Origin: F22 sp963675625
GTDB taxonomy: Bacteria; Bacteroidota; Bacteroidia; Bacteroidales; Bacteroidaceae
DNA length: 64,000 bases
Assembly: GCA_963675625.1 (NCBI GenBank)
Contig: OY776497.1
Span: 806,001 to 870,000, forward strand
Reading direction: 5' to 3'
Notes under the pieces: model-generated
What the model was told of the DNA's origin: nothing
What the model saw: the letters and a program-made list of their open reading frames with translations, nothing else
Databases searched by the model: none
Program-made: the position numbers and the translations under genes
Part shown: piece by piece, positions 16,704 to 24,101 of the stretch
Layout: each line of letters opens with the position of its first letter
Position numbering within the stretch: position 1 is the first letter of the stretch

Positions 16704-16780
16704 AGCTTATTTTTTTGTTGATTACCTATAATATTTGTATTCAAATAGAGGTTTTTTCCCTATCTGCTTTCTATGTCGCA

Positions 16781-16798
16781 CAAATATCGCTATTTTTG
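16781..16798. promoter_or_regulatory. Back-to-back -7 boxes of DUF2027-Smr and queA
   Basis: A minus-strand box GATATTTG (16788-16781) and a plus-strand box TATTTTTG (16791-16798) are separated by 2 bp. The two polymerases could not bind at the same time. The plus-strand box is an exact consensus; the minus-strand one deviates at its first base. Confidence 0.55.
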
Positions 16799-16847
16799 CG
16801 GAGTTATTCAATTATGACAAACTAAAAAAAGAAAACTTATAAAGACA

Positions 16848-18152
16848 GTGAACCCAAAACCTGAATTAGATTCCTCAAAGGCTTCTAAAGCCACACAAAC
16901 GATTCATCCTCAGTATATCAGCATCAGTGATTATGCCTACGCATTGCCAGATGAACGTATTGCTAAGTATCCATTAACTCAAAGAGACCAATCCAAATTA
17001 TTGCTTTATCGTGGAGGTGACATTCATCATACACGTTTTGACAACTTGCCAGAATACATACCTGCCGGTTCTTTGCTCATTCGCAACAACACCAAAGTAA
17101 TTCAAGCTCGATTGCACTTTCGCAAAGAAACAGGAGCTCTAATAGAAATTTTTTGTCTTGAACCAGCAGCGCCAGCAGACTATCAACTGAATTTTCAAAG
17201 TAAAGGACACGTAGCATGGCTGTGTATGATTGGCAATCTGAAGAAATGGAAACAGAACGAATTGCATGAAAAAATTACTGTCGGTGATAAGACTTTCACC
17301 ATCACAGCGACACGTGGAGATAGGGTGAATACTAGTCACTGGATCGATTTCACATGGGATGCTCCAGAAGTCACTTGGTCAGAAATATTAGAGGTATATG
17401 GTGAACTGCCTATTCCTCCCTACTTAAATAGAGAGACAGAAGAAAGTGATAAGGATACTTATCAGACTGTCTATTCTAGTATAAAAGGATCTGTAGCTGC
17501 ACCTACAGCTGGATTGCACTTCACTCCCTCAGTTTTTGAAGCACTCCAACAGGAAAACACTGAAATCAGTGAAGTTACTCTTCATGTTGGAGCAGGTACA
17601 TTTAAACCAGTAAAGGCAGAAGCTATAGGGGCTCATGAAATGCACACGGAATATATATCTGTGACTCGCCACACAATAGAGCGCCTAATAGCTCATAATG
17701 GACAAGCTATCGCTGTTGGCACAACTTCGGTACGTACATTAGAAAGTCTATACTTTATGGGTATGCAAGTGAGTGCTTGCGATTACACACAAGTCAACAA
17801 AGAATGTGACCATCTACATGTTAGTCAATGGGAACCATATGAAGTCCAACAAATGGCTGAACAATTAGGTGAAGATCTACCAGGAGCTGTAGCTATGTTG
17901 AGTGCCCTACTAAACTACATGGACGAGCATCAAATAGATGTTATCAATGGTAGTACACAGATTATCATTGCACCAGGCTATCAGTACCATATAGTACGAG
18001 GTATGATCACTAATTTTCACCAGCCAAAAAGTACCCTATTACTCCTAGTATCGGCTTTTGTAGGTGAAGATTGGAAAGAAATATATAATTATGCCCTGAC
18101 ACATGATTTCCGTTTTTTAAGTTATGGAGACTCGTCCTTACTCATGCCATAA
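16848..18152 (+). CDS. queA: S-adenosylmethionine:tRNA ribosyltransferase-isomerase
   Basis: QueA adds the epoxycyclopentanediol ring from SAM to preQ1 at position 34 of tRNAs with GUN anticodons, making epoxyqueuosine. Family motifs in order are LPDERIAKYPL, LLIRNNTKVIQARL, GELPIPPYL, SVAAPTAGLHFT, LHVGAGTFKPV and TNFHQPKSTLLLLVSAF. At 434 residues it is longer than the roughly 350 of E. coli QueA, with about 20 extra N-terminal residues and internal insertions. The start is GTG at 16848; no ATG is available before the conserved N-terminus. The MATE transporter follows after 58 bp. Confidence 0.93.
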   Translation: MNPKPELDSSKASKATQTIHPQYISISDYAYALPDERIAKYPLTQRDQSKLLLYRGGDIHHTRFDNLPEYIPAGSLLIRNNTKVIQARLHFRKETGALIEIFCLEPAAPADYQLNFQSKGHVAWLCMIGNLKKWKQNELHEKITVGDKTFTITATRGDRVNTSHWIDFTWDAPEVTWSEILEVYGELPIPPYLNRETEESDKDTYQTVYSSIKGSVAAPTAGLHFTPSVFEALQQENTEISEVTLHVGAGTFKPVKAEAIGAHEMHTEYISVTRHTIERLIAHNGQAIAVGTTSVRTLESLYFMGMQVSACDYTQVNKECDHLHVSQWEPYEVQQMAEQLGEDLPGAVAMLSALLNYMDEHQIDVINGSTQIIIAPGYQYHIVRGMITNFHQPKSTLLLLVSAFVGEDWKEIYNYALTHDFRFLSYGDSSLLMP

Positions 18153-18210
18153 AATCTCAATAAATATTTTATAGGTATCCTAAATAATAGATTGTAATAA
18201 CATATATTTC

Positions 18211-19569
18211 ATGTCCAATTTAGCAAGTAAAGATTTAACTAAGGGGCCAATAATGCGTCAGCTGATGACATTGGCTGCTCCTATTATGGCCACATCTTTT
18301 ATTCAGATGGCCTACAGCCTAACAGACACTGCATGGGTGGGACGATTAGGTAGTCGTGAAGTGGCTGCAATAGGCACAATTAGTCTAGTCATGTGGGCAG
18401 CACAAACCTTTACTAACCTAAACAAAATTGGCTCTGAAGTAACTGTATCCCAAGCAATAGGTGCTCAAGATAGTAGCTTGGCAAAGCAATATGCTACGCA
18501 TAATGTGACTATGTCTTTAGTTATCTCCGTTGTTTTGGGCACATTACTTTTTCTCTTTGCTCCCCAAATAGTAAGCATCTTTGAATTGGAAGAGAGCATA
18601 GCTTCTATGAGCATAAATTACCTACACATTCTTAGTACATCGTTGCCATTTTTTTTTCTAGCGAATACTTTTACAGGGATATACAACGCTTCTGGGCATA
18701 CACGCGTCCCATTTTATATAAGTGGTGTTGGTTTGATATTCAACATGATTTTAGACCCTATACTCATTTTAAAATTTCACTGGGGGACACAAGGTGCTGC
18801 TATTGCTACTTGGCTAGCTCAAGCACTTGTATTTGGTCTGTTTCTATATCGTCTACATAAGGATAAACTCCTTGGAGGGTTCAAACTATTAGGAACGCTT
18901 AAACAAAAAGAGAGTTGGCATATTTTTAAAATAGGTGCCCCTGTTTCTGGGTTTACTCTTTTGCATTGCTTCGTGAATATATACTTGATGAGAATGGCTT
19001 CTACGGTAGGAGGACATATCGGAGTCATGAGTCTTGGGACAGGAAGTGAAATAGAAGCTATCACATGGAATACTAGCCAAGGTGTATCTACAGCTCTTAG
19101 TACATTTGTGGCTCAAAATTATGCTGCAAAATGCTACAAACGCGTCGTAAAATCTATACAAAAAGTATTATCGATTGGGTGCATATTTGGATTTTTTACA
19201 AGTTTATTGTTTATATTTGCAGGAAAACAAATTTTTGCTATCTTTGTTCCAGAAGAAGAAGCTTTTCGTGCTGGAGGTGAGTACCTTTTTGTTCTCGGAT
19301 TTTCTCAATTCTTTATGCTTATAGAGATTATCATGCAGGGCATATTTTATGGTATAGGTCGCTCAGTTCCTCCTGCAATAAATAGCGTTGTGTTTAACTA
19401 TATGCGCATACCATTAGCTATTTTCTTCGTATCATTAGGCATGGGCCTAGATGGTATTTGGTGGGGGATTACAGTCGGCACTATCCTAAAGGGAATATGT
19501 ATATTTTCATGGTTTATCTTGATACGCAAGAGCATATTTAAAATCAAACGATACAAGATAACCATGTAA
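18211..19569 (+). CDS. MATE-family efflux transporter
   Basis: A 452-residue inner-membrane protein with about twelve hydrophobic helices in two similar halves, the plan of MATE exporters that expel cationic drugs or metabolites by Na+ or H+ antiport. The N-terminal stretch LTKGPIMRQLMTLAAPIMAT and the segment AYSLTDTAWVGRLGSREVAA are family-typical. The substrate is not predictable. It follows queA by 58 bp with no obvious promoter of its own. Confidence 0.92.
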   Translation: MSNLASKDLTKGPIMRQLMTLAAPIMATSFIQMAYSLTDTAWVGRLGSREVAAIGTISLVMWAAQTFTNLNKIGSEVTVSQAIGAQDSSLAKQYATHNVTMSLVISVVLGTLLFLFAPQIVSIFELEESIASMSINYLHILSTSLPFFFLANTFTGIYNASGHTRVPFYISGVGLIFNMILDPILILKFHWGTQGAAIATWLAQALVFGLFLYRLHKDKLLGGFKLLGTLKQKESWHIFKIGAPVSGFTLLHCFVNIYLMRMASTVGGHIGVMSLGTGSEIEAITWNTSQGVSTALSTFVAQNYAAKCYKRVVKSIQKVLSIGCIFGFFTSLLFIFAGKQIFAIFVPEEEAFRAGGEYLFVLGFSQFFMLIEIIMQGIFYGIGRSVPPAINSVVFNYMRIPLAIFFVSLGMGLDGIWWGITVGTILKGICIFSWFILIRKSIFKIKRYKITM

Positions 19570-19643
19570 GTTGCCGTACAATAATAAGCCCGAGTTTTCC
19601 TTAAGTAAAACATTTTATTAGTACAAATATAAAAAGGACAACT

Positions 19644-20333
19644 ATGAAAACAAACTTTGTAAAATCCAAAATGATTACCCTTTTGGTATGTGCGGTTATG
19701 CTTATTGTGAGCTGTAGCTCCAACTACACGACAAAGGGTGCAGCTATCGGAGCTGGTAGTGGTGCAGCTGTTGGTGCATTAGTTGGTGCATTAATTGGCA
19801 AGGGTAAAGGGGCAGTCATCGGCGCTGCTATTGGTGGTGTTGCAGGTGCTGGCGCAGGTGCTATTATTGGAAACCGCATGGATAAAGCAGCTGCAGAAGC
19901 AGCTAAAATTGAAGGGGCTAATGTAGAGCGTTTGGACATTAACGGAGTACCTGCTGTTAAGGTAACTCTTGACGGAGCTATCACTTTTGCAACCAATAAA
20001 TCAACACTAAATAGTCAATGTAAACAAAGTCTCTCTAACTTTGCTTCTCAACTAGATCCAATGGTTGATTTAGCTTTATATGGATACACAGACAACACTG
20101 GTCCACTTGAATTCAACAAAACTCTTTCTTACGAACGTGCTAATTCCGTTGCAAATTATTTGAAAGTAAACGGAATTCATCCTACAAGAATAAAAGACAT
20201 TCAAGGTTTATATTGGCAAGATCCAATCGCCGATAACAACACTGCAGTAGGTCGTGCACAAAATAGACGAGTAGAATTATATATTTTAGCTAGCCAAGAA
20301 ATGATCCAACAAGCCAACGAGCAAGCTAAATAA
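19644..20333 (+). CDS. Glycine-zipper OmpA-family lipoprotein, copy 1
   Basis: A 229-residue lipoprotein. The signal peptide ends in the lipobox LIVSC (Cys24). The next 65 residues are a glycine zipper (repeats of the type GAAVGALVGALIGKGKG), which can insert into or pack on membranes. The C-terminal OmpA domain (about 110-220) carries ALYGYTDNTG and the peptidoglycan-binding signature ending GRAQNRRVELYI. It should be an outer-membrane anchor to peptidoglycan. A near-identical paralogue follows 251 bp downstream, behind this gene's terminator. Confidence 0.88.
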   Translation: MKTNFVKSKMITLLVCAVMLIVSCSSNYTTKGAAIGAGSGAAVGALVGALIGKGKGAVIGAAIGGVAGAGAGAIIGNRMDKAAAEAAKIEGANVERLDINGVPAVKVTLDGAITFATNKSTLNSQCKQSLSNFASQLDPMVDLALYGYTDNTGPLEFNKTLSYERANSVANYLKVNGIHPTRIKDIQGLYWQDPIADNNTAVGRAQNRRVELYILASQEMIQQANEQAK

Positions 20334-20352
20334 AGACACAGATTTAAATAGA

Positions 20353-20394
20353 AAGACTTCCCACAAGGTACCAAACCTACGGGAAGTCTTTTTT
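20353..20394 (+). terminator. Intrinsic terminator between the two OmpA lipoprotein genes
   Basis: A 10-bp perfect stem (20353-20362 with 20381-20390) followed by a run of T, 20 bp after the first stop codon. It shows that the paralogues are separate transcription units. Confidence 0.88.
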
Positions 20395-20436
20395 GTATTA
20401 TCACTATATCTTTAGTTGTAACTCATAGACATTTTC

Positions 20437-20467
20437 TTTGCAAAGGAAGTCTTTTTTATTATCTTTG
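20437..20467 (+). promoter_or_regulatory. Promoter of OmpA lipoprotein copy 2
   Basis: TTTG (20437-20440), 19 bp, TATCTTTG (20460-20467): a complete consensus. The leader is long, about 113 nt, leaving room for regulation after transcription. Confidence 0.85.
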
Positions 20468-20584
20468 TGACGGAAAAATAGCATTTAATATTCAATGTGT
20501 AATTGTTAAAGATGTTATCGTACAAAATCTAATCGAAAGGGACTCTTTATTGAGTCTAAGTATAAATCAAACAATAAATTAAAG

Positions 20585-21274
20585 ATGAAAACAGGTTTTT
20601 TGAAAACTAAAGTAACTGCCCTATTGGTGTGTGTTGTACTGCTTTGCGCAAGCTGTAATGCTGACTACACAACCAAAGGTACAGCTATTGGTGCTGGTGG
20701 TGGTGCAGCCATAGGCGCATTAGTTGGTGCATTGATTGGACATGGTAAAGGTGCTGCCATTGGTGCTGCCATTGGGACTGCGGTAGGTGCAGGTGCTGGT
20801 TCAATCATTGGCAATCGCATGGATAAAGCTGCTGCAGAAGCTGCTCATATCCAAGGTGCAAGTGTAGAGCGTGTAGACATTAACGGTCTTCCAGCAGTTA
20901 AAGTCACACTTGATGGTGCTATTACCTTCGCTACCAATAAGGCAACTTTGAATGCCCAATGTCAACAAAATCTTTCAAGTTTTGCGGCTCAATTAGACCC
21001 AATGGTTGACCTAGCTCTTTATGGATATACTGATAATACAGGTCCTCTAGAACTTAATAAAAACCTATCGTTTAATAGAGCAAATGCAGTAGCAAATTAT
21101 TTGACAATGAATGGTATTTCGGCTTCACGCATTAAAGATATTCAAGGACTATACTGGCAAAACCCAATCGCTAACAATAGCACAGCAGAAGGTCGCGCAC
21201 AAAACCGTCGTGTAGAATTGTATATCTTGGCTAGTGAAGCCATGATTAAACAGGCTAACGAACAAGCTAAGTAA
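20585..21274 (+). CDS. Glycine-zipper OmpA-family lipoprotein, copy 2
   Basis: Same length (229 residues) and architecture as the preceding gene: lipobox LLCASC (Cys24), glycine zipper at about 35-90, OmpA domain at about 110-220. The two proteins are mostly identical from the zipper to the C-terminus and differ mainly in the signal peptide and scattered conservative changes, so this is a tandem duplication that has been kept. Each copy has its own terminator and this one has a clear promoter, which would allow different expression of similar products. Confidence 0.88.
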   Translation: MKTGFLKTKVTALLVCVVLLCASCNADYTTKGTAIGAGGGAAIGALVGALIGHGKGAAIGAAIGTAVGAGAGSIIGNRMDKAAAEAAHIQGASVERVDINGLPAVKVTLDGAITFATNKATLNAQCQQNLSSFAAQLDPMVDLALYGYTDNTGPLELNKNLSFNRANAVANYLTMNGISASRIKDIQGLYWQNPIANNSTAEGRAQNRRVELYILASEAMIKQANEQAK

Positions 21275-21302
21275 ATAATCCTAACTGAACTGGATAAAAT
21301 AA

Positions 21303-21336
21303 AAGGTGCGTCAAAAGTGAAATTTTGACGCACCTT
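21303..21336. terminator. Bidirectional hairpin between convergent genes
   Basis: A 14-bp perfect stem (21303-21316 with 21323-21336) with a 6-nt loop. A T-rich tract follows on the minus strand; the plus strand lacks one. It separates OmpA copy 2 from the dihydroorotate dehydrogenase-like gene. Confidence 0.75.
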
Positions 21337-21357
21337 CTGTATCTATATAAAGTACAC

Positions 21358-22338
21358 TTATAAGTCCTTTTGAGAAAAATATCTAAGGAATTGACTTCGC
21401 CCAAAAGTATTGATACCATTTACATTTTTGATATTAAGTTGACCTTGTATATCAGACAATTTTTCAATTTTCTTTTGCTTCATCCATTCCTCGATAAATT
21501 CTAGAGACTCCGATATAAAGTAAGCCCCCCCACGATATATGGCTGAACAAACTTGGACAGCAGAAGCCCCTGCTAAGATAAACTTAATAATATCAGCAGG
21601 TTTAGCAACCCCTCCAGAAGCAGCAATGTCTATATCCTCCACTTGTGCACTGGCTATCCCTACCCAACGTAAAGAATTGGCAAGATCTGAAGGTGATGTA
21701 AACACAGATCCATGAGTTTGGGTAAGCGAATCAATATCGATATCTGGTTGATAGAAACGATTAAAAAGCACAACACCAGACACACCTTCACGATACAATT
21801 GCTGAATTAAAGCCACTGGATTGGTTAAATTACTCCCTAGCTTCATAATAATAGGTACACTGACAACTTCTTTCAAACGCTTTAAAATATCAACATGCCG
21901 TTGCTCAAAGCTACCATACACAGCATCAGGATTGGTCTGTAACGCTAATATATTTATTTCCAATGCATCAGCTCCAGCACGTGCTAATTCACGTGCAAAT
22001 TCAATCCATGTATCATTAGAGAAACAATTGATACTAGCAATGACAGGAATATCAACAGCTGCTTTTGTTTGGGAAATAAGGTCTAAATATTGAGCAACTT
22101 TATGTCCACGATAATAAGCAAAAAAATATTCATCACCTTCTGTATGTTCATAATCTTGAGGCTGCGCTAAAGCTTCCATCATGATCTGCTCTTCAAATAA
22201 CGATTTTAAGACAATCGCACCAGCACCTGCACGAGCATGTTTAATGTTTTTCTGGACTGAGTCGGTCATTCCAGAACTAGCCACTATAATAGGGTTTCTC
22301 AATTTCAACCCTGCGAATGTTGTTTCTAATCTGTTCAT
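21358..22338 (-). CDS. Dihydroorotate dehydrogenase-like flavoprotein
   Basis: A 326-residue protein with the class 1 dihydroorotate dehydrogenase barrel: LRNPIIVASSGMT at the start, IPVIASINC, ALEINILAL, VPIIMKLGSNLTN, the FMN-binding ASGGVAKPADIIKFILAGA, and VQVCSAIYRGG. The cysteine base expected in class 1 loops is not evident, and the family's later segment (GINTFGRSQFLRYF) differs from PyrD. Bacteroidota usually have a separate PyrD, so this paralogue may act on another substrate. It has its own promoter and no pyrimidine genes nearby. Confidence 0.85.
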   Translation of the reverse strand: MNRLETTFAGLKLRNPIIVASSGMTDSVQKNIKHARAGAGAIVLKSLFEEQIMMEALAQPQDYEHTEGDEYFFAYYRGHKVAQYLDLISQTKAAVDIPVIASINCFSNDTWIEFARELARAGADALEINILALQTNPDAVYGSFEQRHVDILKRLKEVVSVPIIMKLGSNLTNPVALIQQLYREGVSGVVLFNRFYQPDIDIDSLTQTHGSVFTSPSDLANSLRWVGIASAQVEDIDIAASGGVAKPADIIKFILAGASAVQVCSAIYRGGAYFISESLEFIEEWMKQKKIEKLSDIQGQLNIKNVNGINTFGRSQFLRYFSQKDL

Positions 22339-22394
22339 ACTCTGTATATTTAGGTTATTTTCAACTCAATGTGCATTACACAAACCTACAAAAA

Positions 22395-22402
22395 CAAATA
22401 TA
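22395..22402 (-). promoter_or_regulatory. -7 box of the dihydroorotate dehydrogenase-like gene
   Basis: TATATTTG on the minus strand, an exact -7 match, about 57 bp upstream of the start codon. Confidence 0.65.
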
Positions 22403-22427
22403 AAACCATACAATGATCAAGTAATAT

Positions 22428-22952
22428 TTAGTCTAACAACTGAAAAATAGATTCATCCAAAGCGGGAATCAACTTACTAGATGTTTTAGTTGGCTTATAT
22501 ACCACTGTTCCTTCATCTGCTATGGTTTTCAAATTAAATGATTGCTCTTTATAAGCTGCACGTAGTTGTTTATACAAAAACAAAGAAGTATATCTAGTAA
22601 CATATTCACTATCTTTTTCTTTATACAATACGGTTGTACTCAGCGCTTCAAAATCTTTATTGGGCAATGAGATGCAGAACTTCTTAATGCGTCCTTCCTT
22701 TTTATTCGTCCGTACCGTATAATTGATAGCTACCGTATCATTAAGATTCAACTCTCCATGACGAAAAGTAAAATCAGCAATTAAAGTGGAGTGATTACTA
22801 GCTTCAAAAGCAAATGGCTTGATAAAATACTGCAAACCTTCATCCCCCACATACTGGCTCATATATCTTTTTCTCACAGAACTAGTCGTAATACAACTTA
22901 TACAAAAAAGACTAGTAACAAGCAGTAAAAATAAATTTCTAAATAGTTTCAT
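22428..22952 (-). CDS. Lipoprotein of unknown function
   Basis: A 174-residue predicted lipoprotein: hydrophobic signal segment and lipobox FCISC with Cys20. The mature part is mixed alpha/beta with no motif I recognise. It starts 16 bp after another lipoprotein gene on the same strand, and the pair is probably co-transcribed. A surface or periplasmic location is the only safe statement. Confidence 0.7.
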   Translation of the reverse strand: MKLFRNLFLLLVTSLFCISCITTSSVRKRYMSQYVGDEGLQYFIKPFAFEASNHSTLIADFTFRHGELNLNDTVAINYTVRTNKKEGRIKKFCISLPNKDFEALSTTVLYKEKDSEYVTRYTSLFLYKQLRAAYKEQSFNLKTIADEGTVVYKPTKTSSKLIPALDESIFQLLD

Positions 22953-22968
22953 GATATTATTTTATTGC

Positions 22969-23448
22969 TCAATGTTTGATTTGAATTCGTCCAACTAAAT
23001 CACGATTTGTAATAGACACGTTATTTTGATTGTTTGGTAATCCCACTATAAGAATACGATTTTTATTTTTAATGTATAAAAGCTGTATTATCTCCTTATC
23101 ATCTGATTTCCAGCATTTATACACTGTACTATCAGAAAACACACTATCAACACAAAGCATATCAGTGAATCGACATGAGTCACGAAACTCTTTTAAAGTC
23201 AGCTGTATTGGCATAGCCACATATACAATATATTCATTAGATTGAATACATCTATACAAAGGGCATTGTTGTTTTATATTAGCAATACATGGTAAATAAT
23301 CTTCAACATATAACCCGACTTTGTTGACAACTGTTTCATTTGGATTAATGTTCAAAGATATATTGTTTGGACAATTTATTGTTTTGCCTCCATTCTGTTG
23401 ACAACTACAGATGCCGAAAAAAACAAGAAGAAATAGTATGTTTCTCAT
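22969..23448 (-). CDS. Lipoprotein of unknown function
   Basis: A 159-residue predicted lipoprotein with a short signal peptide and a Cys pair at 14 and 16 (GICSC), the second being the likely lipid site. The mature part contains a few further cysteines, which could form disulfides. No family is recognised. It is the first gene of a pair with the lipoprotein downstream; the two are not alike in sequence. Confidence 0.68.
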   Translation of the reverse strand: MRNILFLLVFFGICSCQQNGGKTINCPNNISLNINPNETVVNKVGLYVEDYLPCIANIKQQCPLYRCIQSNEYIVYVAMPIQLTLKEFRDSCRFTDMLCVDSVFSDSTVYKCWKSDDKEIIQLLYIKNKNRILIVGLPNNQNNVSITNRDLVGRIQIKH

Positions 23449-23534
23449 GAAATTTTTTTTAATAAAATAACAAGAAGGCTTAAAATAAACAGCACTCTAT
23501 TCCTTTAAGCCTTCCCCAATGTCTTGTCCCAGTA

Positions 23535-23819
23535 TTACTTACCAGTTACGATTGTTTCATAAGTCACATAAAGTCCTAGGATACTTGTTTGCTTGATATC
23601 CACAGTAGAAATTTTATGGATCCCACCATTTTTAGCAGCTTTTTGAATACTAGCATCTTGGTCAAAGAAAAGAACACCTAGGAAGCCTTCTGCTTTTGCT
23701 GTTCCGACTTTTGAACCAATTTCATTACTTGTTGCATTAACTGGCAATGTGAGTGCACAACTAGTCATCATCAATACCACTGCAGCTAAAGCAGCTACTT
23801 TCTTTAAATTCTTAAGCAT
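23535..23819 (-). CDS. TRL-like lipoprotein
   Basis: A 94-residue lipoprotein: signal peptide with lipobox MMTSC (Cys21), then the compact TRL-like fold seen in LPVNATSNEIGSKVGTAKAEGFLG and the Ala-rich segment IQKAAKNGGIHKISTVDIK. These small proteins occur widely in Bacteroidetes and spirochaetes and have no assigned function. It has its own -7 box about 90 bp upstream. Confidence 0.8.
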   Translation of the reverse strand: MLKNLKKVAALAAVVLMMTSCALTLPVNATSNEIGSKVGTAKAEGFLGVLFFDQDASIQKAAKNGGIHKISTVDIKQTSILGLYVTYETIVTGK

Positions 23820-23907
23820 AAGTTATAAGATTAACATCTGCGCTTACTCTATTTAGGATTTTCAGCAATCTTCCCTTAATAACACCACATTATGTTATCA
23901 ATACCTA

Positions 23908-23915
23908 CAAAGATA
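23908..23915 (-). promoter_or_regulatory. -7 box of the TRL-like lipoprotein gene
   Basis: TATCTTTG on the minus strand. Transcription near 23903 would give a leader of about 84 nt. The rest of the 23820-24101 gap holds the alaS terminator and nothing else I can identify. Confidence 0.65.
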
Positions 23916-24015
23916 ATAAAACGATCAAATATGTTATTATATTAGCCAACAAACAAGAAATAAGACAACATATTTTAACGAGAAAAAAATTTAGACACAA
24001 CACTATTGCATGTAA

Positions 24016-24058
24016 AAACACCCTATCCAATAGAATAAATCCATTGAATAGAGTGTTT
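24016..24058 (-). terminator. Terminator of alaS
   Basis: An 11-bp inverted repeat (24016-24026 with 24048-24058) with one position that becomes G-U in the minus-strand RNA. A short inner stem is present and a T run follows on the minus strand. Confidence 0.75.
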
Positions 24059-24101
24059 AGTAATAAATATATGTATTAAGCTCTACTATTATCTCAACTA
24101 G

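Noticed and set aside
16799..16847. preQ1 riboswitch before queA
   Set aside because: The leader is only about 45 nt and shows no pseudoknot-like pairing that I can identify.
19724..19996. Ala/Pro-rich antisense ORF
   Set aside because: It is a shadow of the glycine-zipper coding region, whose GC-rich codons keep the opposite frame open.
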